A stretch of DNA of 64,000 nt. Origin: Streptomyces capitiformicae (GTDB taxonomy: Bacteria; Actinomycetota; Actinomycetes; Streptomycetales; Streptomycetaceae). The stretch is taken from NCBI RefSeq assembly GCF_002214185.1, contig NZ_CP022161.1, positions 9,617,486 to 9,681,485 of the forward strand, in the 5' to 3' direction. The notes below the pieces were generated by a model that worked only from the letters and a program-made list of their open reading frames with translations, ran no database searches and was not told the origin of the DNA. Made by a program: the position numbers and the translations under genes. Shown piece after piece: positions 17,096-25,949 of this stretch. Every line of letters starts with the position of its first letter. The stretch's first letter is position 1.

Positions 17096-18085
17096 GTGAA
17101 AGCAGCCGTCCTCACCGGGCCTGGCAGGATCAACATCGTCGACGACTGGCCGGAGCCCGTCTGCGGCCCGCGTGATGTCATCGTGGAGATGGACGGCGTC
17201 GGCCTGTGCGGCAGCGACCTCGCCGTCTTCCATGGCAGACGCCTGGTGCCCGCGACTGACTGGGTCATGGGCCATGAGGGCTTCGGACGCGTCGCCGCCG
17301 TCGGCAGCGACGTACGGGACCGCCAGGTGGGCCAACGCGTCGTCATCGAACCCAACTACGCCTGCCTGAAGTGCACCGACTGCCTCACCGGCCTGACCTC
17401 CGCCTGCCCGCACCGTGCCATCGTGGGCCTGAACGCCCCGGGTGTACTGGCCGAACGCGTCGCTCTCCCCGCGCACTTCGCCCACCCGGTCCCGGACGGC
17501 CTCACCGGCGCCGACCTCGCCGCCACCGAGCCGTACACCGTGGCCCGGGCCGCCGTACGGCGCAGCGGCGTCACGGCCGCCGACCGCTGTCTGGTCGTCG
17601 GCGCCGGGGCCCAGGGGCTGCTCGTCTGCCTCATCCTGGCCCGCCTCGGTGTCCAGCCGGTCGTCACCGAGCCCCACCCCCTCCGGCTCGCCAAAGCGGA
17701 GCAGTCGGGCGCGATACCCGACGACGGCCGCACCGGATTCACGTACGTCTTCGAGACCTCGGGCCACGCGTCGGCGCTGCACCCGGCCGTGGACCGCGCC
17801 GCCCCCGGCGCCACCGTCGTCCTGATCGGCCTCAACCCCGACCGTCTGCCGTTCACCACCGACGACGTGGTCCGCCGGCAGCTGGTGATCCACGGATCGA
17901 TGATCTACGACCACCCGGGCGACTTCACCGCCGCCATCGCCGAACTGCCCGACGCCCGGCCCGGAGCCGTCATCGATGCGCGCTTCCCCCTGCACGAGGC
18001 CCAACAGGCCTTCACCGGCGCCGCCGAACGCGCCGGAAAGACCTGGATCAGCATCCATGACACCGAGGCGGGCCGCCATGCGTAA
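17096..18085 (+). CDS. Zinc-binding medium-chain dehydrogenase
   Basis: 329 residues from a GTG. CGSDLAVFHGRR carries the catalytic-zinc cysteine, VMGHEGFGRV the histidine and glutamate ligands, and NYACLKCTDCLTGLTSACPH the four structural-zinc cysteines. CLVVGAGAQGLLVCLIL (about residues 162-180) is the NAD(P)-binding turn. It is shorter than usual, with about 20 residues absent after the first Rossmann strands. Family members oxidise polyols, threonine or cyclic alcohols. In this operon a quinate or shikimate-type alcohol is plausible but unproven. The 3' end overlaps the next gene by 8 bp, so the two are coupled. Confidence 0.87.
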   Translation: MKAAVLTGPGRINIVDDWPEPVCGPRDVIVEMDGVGLCGSDLAVFHGRRLVPATDWVMGHEGFGRVAAVGSDVRDRQVGQRVVIEPNYACLKCTDCLTGLTSACPHRAIVGLNAPGVLAERVALPAHFAHPVPDGLTGADLAATEPYTVARAAVRRSGVTAADRCLVVGAGAQGLLVCLILARLGVQPVVTEPHPLRLAKAEQSGAIPDDGRTGFTYVFETSGHASALHPAVDRAAPGATVVLIGLNPDRLPFTTDDVVRRQLVIHGSMIYDHPGDFTAAIAELPDARPGAVIDARFPLHEAQQAFTGAAERAGKTWISIHDTEAGRHA

Positions 18086-19874
18086 GTCCATCGCCACCGT
18101 CTGCCTCAGCGGCTCCCTCACCGAGAAGCTGACCGCCGCCGCCCGAGCCGGCTTCGACGGCGTCGAACTCTTCGAGAACGACCTCCTCGCGAGCCCCCTG
18201 CCGCCGGAGGAGATCCGCTCCCGCGCCGCCGACCTCGGGCTCAGCATCGATCTCTACCAGCCGATGCGGGATGTCGAGGCCGTTCCCGAGGAGCAGTTCG
18301 TACGCACGCTGCGCCGGGCGCGGCGCAAGTTCGACGTCATGCGCAGGCTGGGGACGGACACGCTTCTGGTGTGCTCCAGCGTCTCCCCGTACGCCGTGGA
18401 CGACGACGCGCTCGCCGCCGGGCAGCTGAGTCAACTGGCGGACGTGGCAAGGGACTTCGGCATCCGGATCGCGTACGAGGCGCTCGCGTGGGGACGGTAC
18501 GTGAGTACGTACGGCCATGCCTGGCGCATCGTCGAACAGGCCGGCCACCCCTCGCTCGGCGTCTGCCTGGACAGCTTCCACATCCTTTCCCGGGGCTCGG
18601 ATCCCAAAGGCATCGAGGACATCCCCGGCGAGAAGATCTTCTTCCTGCAGCTCGCCGACGCCTCGCTGCCGGCGATGGACGTACTCCAGTGGAGCCGCCA
18701 CCACCGCTGCTTCCCCGGGCAGGGCGGCCTGGACGTGACCTCCCTCGTCCGCCACGTCGTCAACGCCGGATACCGGGGACCGCTCTCCCTGGAGGTCTTC
18801 AACGACGTGTTCCGCCAGGCGGGCGCGGCAAGTACCGCTGTCGACGCGTTGCGCTCGCTGATAGCGCTGGAGGAGAGCGCCGGGATCTCGCCGCTTCCGG
18901 CGCCGGTAGTGCCGTACGGCGTCGCCTTCGCGGAACTAGCCACCGCGGACCCGCAGCCCGTGACCGAACTGCTGGGCGCGCTCGGCTTCCGGCGGACCGG
19001 ACGGCACGCCGCGAAACCGGTGGAGCTGTGGGAGCAGGGCGAAGCCCGAATCGTGCTGAACCACGCCGGCACCACCCGGCGTGAGGGCACAGCGCTGGCG
19101 GCCCTCGGCCTGGAGTCCCCCGATCCCGGCGCCGCGGCCCGGCGCGCCGAGTCCCTCCTTGCGCCCGTACTTCCGCGTCGCCGCGACGCCCAGGACACCC
19201 CACTCGACGCGATAGCCGCCCCCGACGGCACCGAGATGTTCTTCTGCGCCACCCGACGCCCCGAACACCCCGACTGGACCGAGGACTTCCCGCCCTGCGC
19301 CCAGCCCGCACAGGCCGAGACCGCGACCAGGGGGACCATCACCGGCATCGACCACGTGGCTCTGACTCAGCCCTGGCACCACTTCGACGAAGCGGTTCTC
19401 TTCCACCGCGCCGTGCTGGAGCTGCGGCCGCACGAAAGCGTCGACCTGGCCGACCCGTACGGGCTGCTGCGCAGCCGCGCCCTGTCCGATGACACCGCCG
19501 GGCTGCGGCTCGTCCTCAACCTCGCGCCCGATCCGGAGGCTCAGGACGGGACGCGGGCTCAGCACATCGCGCTCGCCACCGACGACATCATCGCCACCGG
19601 GCTCCGACTCCTCACGGCCGGCGCGGGGTTGCTCGAGATCCCCGCCAACTACTACGACGATCTCGACGCCCGTTACGAGTTCGCCCCTGGTGAGCTGGAC
19701 ACCTACCGGGCGCTGGGCATCCTCTACGACCGCGACGAGCACGGCGGCGAGTTCCGGCATCTGTATACGGCCACCGTCGGCCGCGTCTTCTTCGAGCTTG
19801 TCCAGCGCACCGGTGGCTATCGCGGCTATGGCGCAGTCAACGCCTCCGTGCGCCTGGCCGCACAGCGGCGATAG
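18078..19874 (+). CDS. Bifunctional-type 3-dehydroshikimate dehydratase fused to HPPD-like domain
   Basis: 598 residues. Residues 1-275 form a TIM barrel of the AP-endonuclease-2 / sugar isomerase type (SIATVCLSGSLTEKLTAAAR, GFDGVELFENDLL, FGIRIAYEALAWGRYV, GVCLDSFHIL, GPLSLEVFNDVF) with the metal-binding Glu, Asp, His and Glu residues of 3-dehydroshikimate dehydratases. Residues about 290-595 are two glyoxalase-fold repeats of the 4-hydroxyphenylpyruvate dioxygenase type (ITGIDHVALTQPWHHFDEAV, QHIALATDDIIATGLRL, RVFFELVQRTGGYRGYGAVN). This is the QuiC1 architecture, in which the barrel converts 3-dehydroshikimate to protocatechuate and the second domain is accessory. Coupled to the dehydrogenase gene. 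Protocatechuate cleavage genes are not in the window. Confidence 0.88.
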   Translation: MRKSIATVCLSGSLTEKLTAAARAGFDGVELFENDLLASPLPPEEIRSRAADLGLSIDLYQPMRDVEAVPEEQFVRTLRRARRKFDVMRRLGTDTLLVCSSVSPYAVDDDALAAGQLSQLADVARDFGIRIAYEALAWGRYVSTYGHAWRIVEQAGHPSLGVCLDSFHILSRGSDPKGIEDIPGEKIFFLQLADASLPAMDVLQWSRHHRCFPGQGGLDVTSLVRHVVNAGYRGPLSLEVFNDVFRQAGAASTAVDALRSLIALEESAGISPLPAPVVPYGVAFAELATADPQPVTELLGALGFRRTGRHAAKPVELWEQGEARIVLNHAGTTRREGTALAALGLESPDPGAAARRAESLLAPVLPRRRDAQDTPLDAIAAPDGTEMFFCATRRPEHPDWTEDFPPCAQPAQAETATRGTITGIDHVALTQPWHHFDEAVLFHRAVLELRPHESVDLADPYGLLRSRALSDDTAGLRLVLNLAPDPEAQDGTRAQHIALATDDIIATGLRLLTAGAGLLEIPANYYDDLDARYEFAPGELDTYRALGILYDRDEHGGEFRHLYTATVGRVFFELVQRTGGYRGYGAVNASVRLAAQRR

Positions 19875-20073
19875 CGCTCCGCCGGGAGGGCGGTTCGTGA
19901 CCTGCGGGTTCGTTGTGGCTCCGTCGCCAGAAGTTACCCACGGGTCATGAACCTTTTGAACGCAATCAGCAAAAGCAGCAGAAGTCAGATAACACTCATG
20001 GCCACCTCCTCCGTGTTCTGCGCGCGAAGAACTCGTGAACGTGTCAACTCACGGACTGCAGAAGGGATTTGTG

Positions 20074-21138
20074 ATGTCTGTGGCGTACGACGCACCGGCT
20101 GTCCGCGCGGACAGTGAGCCCTTCGTCAGCAGATCGGCGGAGGTGGACCGGCTCGACGCCGTCCTGGAACGCCTGGCGGACGGCGGGCCCTCGGTCGTCG
20201 ACATCACCGGTGAGGCCGGCATCGGCAAGAGCCGGCTGCTGACCGAGTTCGGCGTGCGGGCCCGGCGCCGTGGGATGACCGTGCTGCGGGGCCAGGCCGC
20301 GGAGTACGAGCGGCACAGCCCGTTCCAGCCGTTCGCCGATGCCTTCGCCTGGGTCGGCCGGCGGGATCTGGAGGCGGTTCCGGAGTTGCGGGAACTTCCC
20401 GCGATGCTGCGCGGCAGTTTCGAGGAGGCGAGCAGTGGCCGGTGGACCGGCGACCGCTTCGGCCTCTACCAGGAGACGGCGGCCGTCCTTGGCCGTGTTC
20501 GCGGGACCGGCCTTGCCGTGCTCCTCGACGACCTGCACTGGGCGGACCCGGCGTCGCTGGAACTGCTCGACTACCTCATCCGGCATCCACTGCGGGCCCC
20601 TGTGCTCCTGGTCGTCGCGCGGCGTGACCGTCAGACGCCGATGGTGCTCACCACCGCTCTGACCCGTGGGGTCGACACCGGCGCGGTTCTGCGGATCGCC
20701 CTGGGGCCGCTTGGCGAGCGCGACTGCGTCGAAGAACTCGCCCGCGACCTGCCTCCGCGGCGCGCTGCCGAGATCTACGCCGCGAGTGAGGGCAACCCGC
20801 TGTACTTCCTGACCCTCCTCCAGGCCCATCGAGGGTCTCGTCCGCCCCTGATGCCTTCGCCGCCGCTGTCCGCTCCTGCCGAGGGCCCGACAGGAAGCGG
20901 TCCGCGCACGGGGCTCGAAGCCCTGCTGCTCGACGAACTGCCGTCGCTCGAACCGCTGGAGCGGCGGATCCTCGGCGCGACCGCGGTCCTCGGCGACCAC
21001 GCCACCCCCGAGATGCTCGGCGCCATCACCGCAGTACCTGTCAGTGAGGTCGTAGAGGCTCTGCACCAGGTGATGAAGCGTGACCTCATGAGACCGAGCA
21101 ATGCTCAAGACCTAATAGCAGTGCGCGGTGACGGGTGA
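20074..21138 (+). pseudogene. LuxR-type (LAL) ATPase regulator, truncated
   Basis: Starts MSVAYDAPAVRADSEPFVSR and gives about 350 residues of the AAA-like ATPase domain of large LuxR regulators: Walker A GEAGIGKSRLL, the EYERHSPFQPFADAFAW motif, Walker B VLLDDLHWADPASLELLDYL. Full-length LAL proteins are around 900 residues with a C-terminal LuxR helix-turn-helix. Here the frame derails near residue 340 (after EVVEALHQVMKRDLM) and stops at 21138, and no LuxR helix-turn-helix is found downstream. A truncated, probably non-functional regulator whose 3' part was deleted. Confidence 0.75.
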
Positions 21139-21266
21139 CCCCTACTCAAGACCTGGAGCTGGACTCCTCTCCACAGGATGTGTATTTGTTCGACGAGGAG
21201 GAGGAACAACCAGAGCGGCGGCTCGAGTAATCGCTTGCCGGAGCCGAATCGAGCAAGGAGCGCGCG

Positions 21267-21431
21267 ATGGGTATGGCCGCGGTTGGCCTGTTCACCGGGA
21301 TGGCGCTGGGTTTCGCCGGACGGTTCGCCGACGGTGAGGGGAACTCGGCGACCTATTCCACACCCGCGAGCACGGCAACCGGCGGCGGTGAGACCAACTG
21401 TTCCTCGGAGGACCACCGCCGACGGAAGTGA
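21267..21431 (+). CDS. Tiny protein, internally deleted DUF2273-like membrane protein
   Basis: 54 residues with a good AAGGAG ribosome binding site at 21255. It begins MGMAAVGLFTGMALGFAGRFADGEG. DUF2273-type small membrane proteins of the Asp23 locus typically read with the same start, then a glycine-rich two-helix hairpin, then G-R-F-x-D-G. Here the start and the end motif are joined directly, so the central membrane segments appear to have been removed by an in-frame deletion. The remaining tail is Ser/Thr-rich. Probably a gene relic; function doubtful. Confidence 0.45.
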   Translation: MGMAAVGLFTGMALGFAGRFADGEGNSATYSTPASTATGGGETNCSSEDHRRRK

Positions 21432-21639
21432 GCCGACGTCCAGGAGCGGTCCGTTCGGCCCCTTCGGGAAGTAGCGTGAATTCATCGGGAGCACTTCGCA
21501 CACCGGCTCCGATGCCGGTGTCGTTCCCAGTGAGCAACGACACCGGGCAGTTGCGCTCGCGCAGAGGTCCGGAGACGGGTTCGCGCGATGTCCGCGACCA
21601 CCTCTCCTCCCCCGCTACGGGCCGTTCCCTTCAGGGCCC

Positions 21640-22191
21640 CGACCGCGCGCCTCGCGCTGAAACCCGTGAGTTCCTTCACCAGGGCACGTCGGGCTGGACG
21701 GTGCCTGGTGGCCTCGGTCACGTGACCTGACACACGAACTCTCCGCTCTGGCGGACGTACTGGATCCGCTGTGGGGACGGATCACCCATATCGCCGTCAA
21801 CCCGGAGCACTGGCCGGTCATCCCCCGCCAGATTCCTGTGGACGGCCACATCGTCAAGGTCGGCTGGTTCACCCCGGAAATCGACCCGCACAAGCTGCTG
21901 CTGCTCTCCTACGGCACCGGCCGTTGGGACCTGCTGATCATCCCGCCCGAGACCGGCGCGGCGTCGGCGGCCCGGCTGATGGCTGCCGCGTCCGACTACG
22001 ACGGCCCGCCCCTGACCGCGAGCGCGCTCATCGCCGCGGACGAGGCCCGGCACGGCGTCTTGGCGGCCGACCAGCCACCGGACCCGGACGAGGCATGGGA
22101 GTACGAGGGCGGCGCCTCCGCGGTGTCCGCGGCCGTTCCCCACCAGACCGGTCCGCCCGGCCGGACCAGCCGACTGATCATCGGTATGTGA
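21640..22191 (+). pseudogene. DUF5994-family protein, N-terminal frameshift
   Basis: From 21694 the frame reads LDGAWWPRSRDLTHELSALA, DPLWGRITHIAVNPEHWPV, VKVGWFTPEIDPHKLLLLSY and GRWDLLIIPPETGAASAARL, the whole core of the actinomycete DUF5994 family, ending at 22191. The expected N-terminus (PRLALKP) is found just upstream in another frame near 21650, and no good start precedes the GAWWPRSRDL motif in frame. Either a frameshift has broken it, or only a short form from the GTG at 21838 is made. Family function unknown; in Streptomyces it lies with stress-signalling genes, as here. Confidence 0.68.
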
Positions 22192-22201
22192 GGTGGCCGC
22201 C

Positions 22202-22477
22202 ATGAACGCCTTCCTGACAGCCGCTGCCTTCATGGTTCTCATCGCAGCGGGCGCATACGTGATCCACCGGCTCAACATCCAGCACGCCGACAGAATCGCC
22301 GTGCGCCGGTACGGCGCCCCCCTGCCCGGCCGCCGCGGCGGCGGCACGCCGCAGCCCCCGGTGGGACCGGACCGGTCCGAGTCACCGACCACCGGCGAAC
22401 GGCGGGACCACCGCGACGGGGGACGCGGCCGCTTCCGGCCGCGCCGCCGCCGCAGCCGTACCACTCACCACAGGTGA
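22202..22477 (+). CDS. Small single-span membrane protein
   Basis: 91 residues with a GAGGTGG ribosome binding site. One N-terminal helix (AFLTAAAFMVLIAAGAYVIH) is followed by an Arg/Pro/Gly-rich basic tail, a common design of small actinomycete membrane proteins. It follows the DUF5994 gene after 10 bp and is likely cotranscribed. No function can be assigned. Confidence 0.5.
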   Translation: MNAFLTAAAFMVLIAAGAYVIHRLNIQHADRIAVRRYGAPLPGRRGGGTPQPPVGPDRSESPTTGERRDHRDGGRGRFRPRRRRSRTTHHR

Positions 22478-22530
22478 CCAGGCGGTTTCCGTCGCCGGGC
22501 CAGTGACTGTGCGAGGAGCGGCCGGGTCCC

Positions 22531-22858
22531 ATGAACCGAGGCGTCATGACTCTTCCGCAGCTGAACATCTACCGGCACGACCGGGGCAGGCGAGCACTGA
22601 TCACCCTGGCCGGTGAGATCGGCCCGGCCACCACGCCCCAGGTGCGGACCGCTCTGGAGCGGTGCCTGAGTGACGGCATCACCACCATCGACGTGGATCT
22701 GACCACCGTCGGCCGCTGCGACAGCAGCGGCCCGGGTGCCTTCCTCGATGCCTCGGCGGCGCGCCGCCGAGGCCCACGCGTCCCTGCGGCTGCGCCACCC
22801 GTCCCCGCAGACCGCACGGCTCCTCACGGACAGCGGCTCCGATCTTCTGCTCCTGTGA
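22531..22858 (+). pseudogene. STAS-domain anti-sigma-factor antagonist, frameshifted
   Basis: The ATG at 22531 or 22546 opens MTLPQLNIYRHDRGRRALIT, then TIDVDLTTVGRCDSSGPGAF, the STAS phosphoserine site. After FLDAS the frame shifts by one base near 22755; the continuation RAAEAHASLRLRHPSPQTAR, LLTDSGSDLLLL with stop at 22858 is the expected end in another frame. The unshifted frame would give an unrelated Pro/Arg-rich tail to 22878. It is a close paralogue of the intact STAS gene at 24856, including the upstream cgaggcgtcatg context. Probably inactivated, unless the shift is a base-calling error in the run of g/c. Confidence 0.75.
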
Positions 22859-23152
22859 GGGCTCCTGGAGAGATGTAGTGCACACGGGACGGAGAGCCAT
22901 CTGTTCCGGTCGTGTGTGACATGCCGCCTCTGGCGTAATGGGCTGTTCGGCGTGGCCCACCGCGTCACTCTGTGCGGGTTGATCGCGGTCGTGTCAGGAG
23001 CCCGTGTGTACAGATCACGTGAGCGGGTCGAGCGCATCCGCCGTAACCGCAGGACGGACCGCGCGTGTCGGTGCGGGCGCTGGACTCGCGGTACGAGGTG
23101 AGCATGGACACGGCGGCTGAATCTTCGACGACGCCGGTGCGGGAGTGCGGTT

Positions 23153-24394
23153 ATGGCGGAAGGTGAGCGCCGACCCGACGAGGGCGTACTGGACCGGTCG
23201 GAAGGGTTCGGTGAGCGGCTGCTGGGGGTGCTGCTGGACCGGGCCCACGAGATGCCGCCGCAGCTGATCGCCCCGCTGATCGCGGAAGAGGTGGCCAGGG
23301 TCGGTGGCCGCGACGTCTCGATCCTGCTGCAGGACTATGGCCAACTGGTGTTGGTGCCCTTGCCGGGTCGGCGCCTGATGGTCGGCGAGCCCGAGCCGAT
23401 CGGTGACTCTCCCGCCGGCACGGCCTTTCTGCACGCGACCACTGTCGAGGTGCCGAGGGCCGACGGCATCCGGATGTACCTGCCCTTGCTGGACGGCAGC
23501 GACCAGGTGGGCGTGATGGCCCTCACCCTGGACACCGTCGATGCCGACGACCGGCGGCTGCTGCGCAGGCTCGCCGGCCTGGTCGCCGACATGCTGGTCA
23601 CCAAGCACAGCTACACCGATCAGTTCTTCCTCGCCCGGCGCCGCGAACCGATGAGCGTGGCCGCGGAGATCCAGTGGTCCCTGCTGCCGCCGCTGGCGAT
23701 GTCCGTCCCGCAGGTCGCGGTTGCCGGAATCCTGGAGCCCGCCTACGACGTCGCAGGCGACAGCTTCGACTACGCCCTCAACGAGGACATCCTGCACGTG
23801 GCCATGGTCGATGCGATGGGCCACGGCCTGGACGCCGCCACGATGGCGACCGTCGCCGTCGGGGCCTACCGGCACGCCAGACGTGCCGACATCGGCCTGT
23901 CGGAGATCTACACGTTCATGGACCGGGCCATCGCCGAGCAGTTCGGGCCCGACCACTTCGTCACCGCCCAGATGATGCGTCTGAACATCAAGACGGGCCA
24001 CCTGCAGTGGGTCAACGCGGGCCACCCCGCACCGCTGCTGATCCGTGACCACCAGGTCGTCCGGCAACTGGGAGGCCCGACCACCTTGCCCGTCGGCTTC
24101 GGCGGTGAAGAGCCCCGGATCAGCCGGCAGACGCTCCAACGCGGCGACCGAGTGCTGTGCTTCACCGACGGCCTGATCGAGGAGCACGAAACCGGCGAAG
24201 AACAATTCGGCGAAGAACAACTCATCCACTGGGTCAACCGCATCGAACACACGGAGAAGGGAGTACGAGCGGTGGTGCGTTCACTCTCCCACGCCCTGAA
24301 GCAGCAACGGGGCGGCCGCACCACCGACGACGCGACCCTCTTCCTGATCGAATGGCGAGGGGGCACCGCCGACCACCTCGCGCTCCTGGAGTGA
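23153..24394 (+). CDS. GAF-SpoIIE (PP2C-type) serine phosphatase
   Basis: 413 residues. Residues about 20-165 form a GAF-like sensor (MPPQLIAPLIAEEVARVGG, GTAFLHATTVEVPRAD). Residues 175-405 are the RsbU/SpoIIE phosphatase: IQWSLLPPLAMSVPQV, YDVAGDSFDYAL with a metal aspartate, VDAMGHGLDAATMATV, VNAGHPAPLLIRDHQVV, CFTDGLIEEHE and TTDDATLFLIEW with the last metal aspartate. Such enzymes dephosphorylate STAS anti-anti-sigma proteins in partner-switching pathways. The intact STAS gene 460 bp downstream and the broken one upstream are the obvious local substrates. Cytoplasmic; no membrane helix. Confidence 0.93.
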   Translation: MAEGERRPDEGVLDRSEGFGERLLGVLLDRAHEMPPQLIAPLIAEEVARVGGRDVSILLQDYGQLVLVPLPGRRLMVGEPEPIGDSPAGTAFLHATTVEVPRADGIRMYLPLLDGSDQVGVMALTLDTVDADDRRLLRRLAGLVADMLVTKHSYTDQFFLARRREPMSVAAEIQWSLLPPLAMSVPQVAVAGILEPAYDVAGDSFDYALNEDILHVAMVDAMGHGLDAATMATVAVGAYRHARRADIGLSEIYTFMDRAIAEQFGPDHFVTAQMMRLNIKTGHLQWVNAGHPAPLLIRDHQVVRQLGGPTTLPVGFGGEEPRISRQTLQRGDRVLCFTDGLIEEHETGEEQFGEEQLIHWVNRIEHTEKGVRAVVRSLSHALKQQRGGRTTDDATLFLIEWRGGTADHLALLE

Positions 24395-24855
24395 GCCGAC
24401 AACCGCACGACCGGCTCCGTCATGCGAGCCACCTCCTGGGGCGGTGCACCAGGTGCCGTACTCTGCCGGCCGTCATGAGTGCCTTCCGTCCAACTGCTGT
24501 TGCGATGCCTCGGACATGCGCGAGCCACCGCGTGTTTTGCACCGTCCATATCCTGGGATTGGGCTGCTTCGGACCGTCCGTCACACGACACAGGGACTAC
24601 GCTGCCGTGTAGACGTCCCAGACCCCGGCGGCATGCTGTTGCTGAACACAGATGGCTGCGGGGTGCGGACTCTTCGTCCGTCACCCGGCGCTTCCCTGGA
24701 GGGAACTGGGTGGGTCCTCTGTCCTGCTGCGCAGGCTGTCGGACCGGCCGTTGCTCTGCCTCCGCCGAAAGTACGCCCCTGCCGGGGGCGCGCCCAGGGT
24801 GCCGGAACTCCGGCTCACCGTGCCGCTGCCGGATCGTCTTCCGAACCGAGGCGTC
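24395..24855. other. Intergenic, no gene seen
   Basis: I find no plausible gene. The last 20 bp (ending cgaggcgtcatg) are homologous to the start region of the frameshifted STAS gene at 22531, showing that the two genes arose by duplication including upstream sequence. Confidence 0.55.
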
Positions 24856-25281
24856 ATGCCCCTCTCACAGCTCACGGTCCACCGCCATGACCAAAGGAAA
24901 CAGGCGCTGATCACCCTGTCCGGTGACATCGACCTCGAATCCGCGCCGTTGGTGCGCGAGTCCCTGGAGCGGTGCCTGCGGGACGGTATCCGCACCATCG
25001 ACGTCGACCTCACCCCCGTCACCTTCTGCGACTGCAGCGGGCTCAACGCGTTCCTCCACGCCGCGCAGCAGACCACCATGGCCGGTGGGACCCTGCGACT
25101 GCACCATCCGCCGACGACGCTGGCTCGGATTCTCGACCTCGCCGGCTGCGAGTTCCTGCTCCTCGGCCTTCCGTTCGGCCACCTGTCACCACCTCTCGGC
25201 GACACCCCGGCCGCGCCCCGTCCAGCCCCGCCGCACAGGTCCGTCCCGGCTGCGCCTGTTCCCTCAGGCGATGTGCGATGA
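24856..25281 (+). CDS. STAS-domain anti-sigma-factor antagonist
   Basis: 141 residues starting MPLSQLTVHRHDQRKQALIT. The STAS fold is complete: LSGDIDLESAPLVRESLERC, TIDVDLTPVTFCDCSGLNAF (the serine is the expected phosphorylation site), LRLHHPPTTLARILDLAGCE. A Pro-rich tail of about 30 residues follows. It binds an anti-sigma kinase when unphosphorylated; the GAF-SpoIIE phosphatase upstream is its likely activator. Its stop overlaps the ATG of the next gene (ATGA). No anti-sigma kinase or sigma factor gene is in the window. Confidence 0.9.
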   Translation: MPLSQLTVHRHDQRKQALITLSGDIDLESAPLVRESLERCLRDGIRTIDVDLTPVTFCDCSGLNAFLHAAQQTTMAGGTLRLHHPPTTLARILDLAGCEFLLLGLPFGHLSPPLGDTPAAPRPAPPHRSVPAAPVPSGDVR

Positions 25282-25949
25282 CGGCCGAACCCGGGCGCGG
25301 ACAGTCACGGAAGTCGGGGGACGGCGAGCCGTCCGACCTGGCTCCGGTGCGGTTGCGTCGACTGAACCGTAGGCTGGTGGAGGACCTGCGTGAGGAGCTG
25401 TCGGGGCTGTATGTGGAGTCCCGCGCAACGCCGCCGGGTGATCCATACCGCCGTCCCAGCCGCCAGAACTTCCTCAACCGTCTCACTGTGGACATGCGCC
25501 GACCGGGATTCGCCATGGTGATCGCCGAGGCGGACAGCCTGATGGGATGCGCCTTCGGATTCCCCGTAGGTGGCGACGGCTCCTGGTGGCTCGGCTTCGA
25601 CGGAGCATTGCCGCGCAGCATCGAGCAACTCACAGCGTCCGGCAACGTCTTCGCGTTCGCCGCCATCCTGATCCGGCCACACCCGCAGGACCGGGAACTC
25701 GCCCGTCGTGTGCAGGAGCGGCTGCTGACCGACCACCAGGCATCACTCGGCGCCACCCTGGTGGACCGGACCGATCACCCAACCCTCACTACGCTCCGCT
25801 CCTGGGGGTGGCTGGACATCGGAGAGCTTCGCAGGCCACTGGGCGCCACCACGTTCCGCGCGCTGGTACTTCCCCTCGGGGAACGCACCACGGCGAGGCT
25901 GGAGGGCCTTGTCACGGTGCCTGGAGGCGGCGGCCCCAGTGAGGCCTGA
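25278..25949 (+). CDS. GNAT-like acetyltransferase
   Basis: 223 residues from an ATG overlapping the preceding stop. LVEDLREELSGLYVESRATP opens the fold, PGFAMVIAEADSLMGCAFGF is the core strand pair, and LIRPHPQDRELARRVQERLL resembles the acetyl-CoA-binding motif A (strand, turn, helix). TLTTLRSWGWLDIGELRRP is a C-terminal strand set typical of GNATs. The pyrophosphate-binding turn is atypical, so activity is uncertain. Coupled on both sides, to the STAS and GAF-ANTAR genes. Confidence 0.6.
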   Translation: MTAEPGRGQSRKSGDGEPSDLAPVRLRRLNRRLVEDLREELSGLYVESRATPPGDPYRRPSRQNFLNRLTVDMRRPGFAMVIAEADSLMGCAFGFPVGGDGSWWLGFDGALPRSIEQLTASGNVFAFAAILIRPHPQDRELARRVQERLLTDHQASLGATLVDRTDHPTLTTLRSWGWLDIGELRRPLGATTFRALVLPLGERTTARLEGLVTVPGGGGPSEA

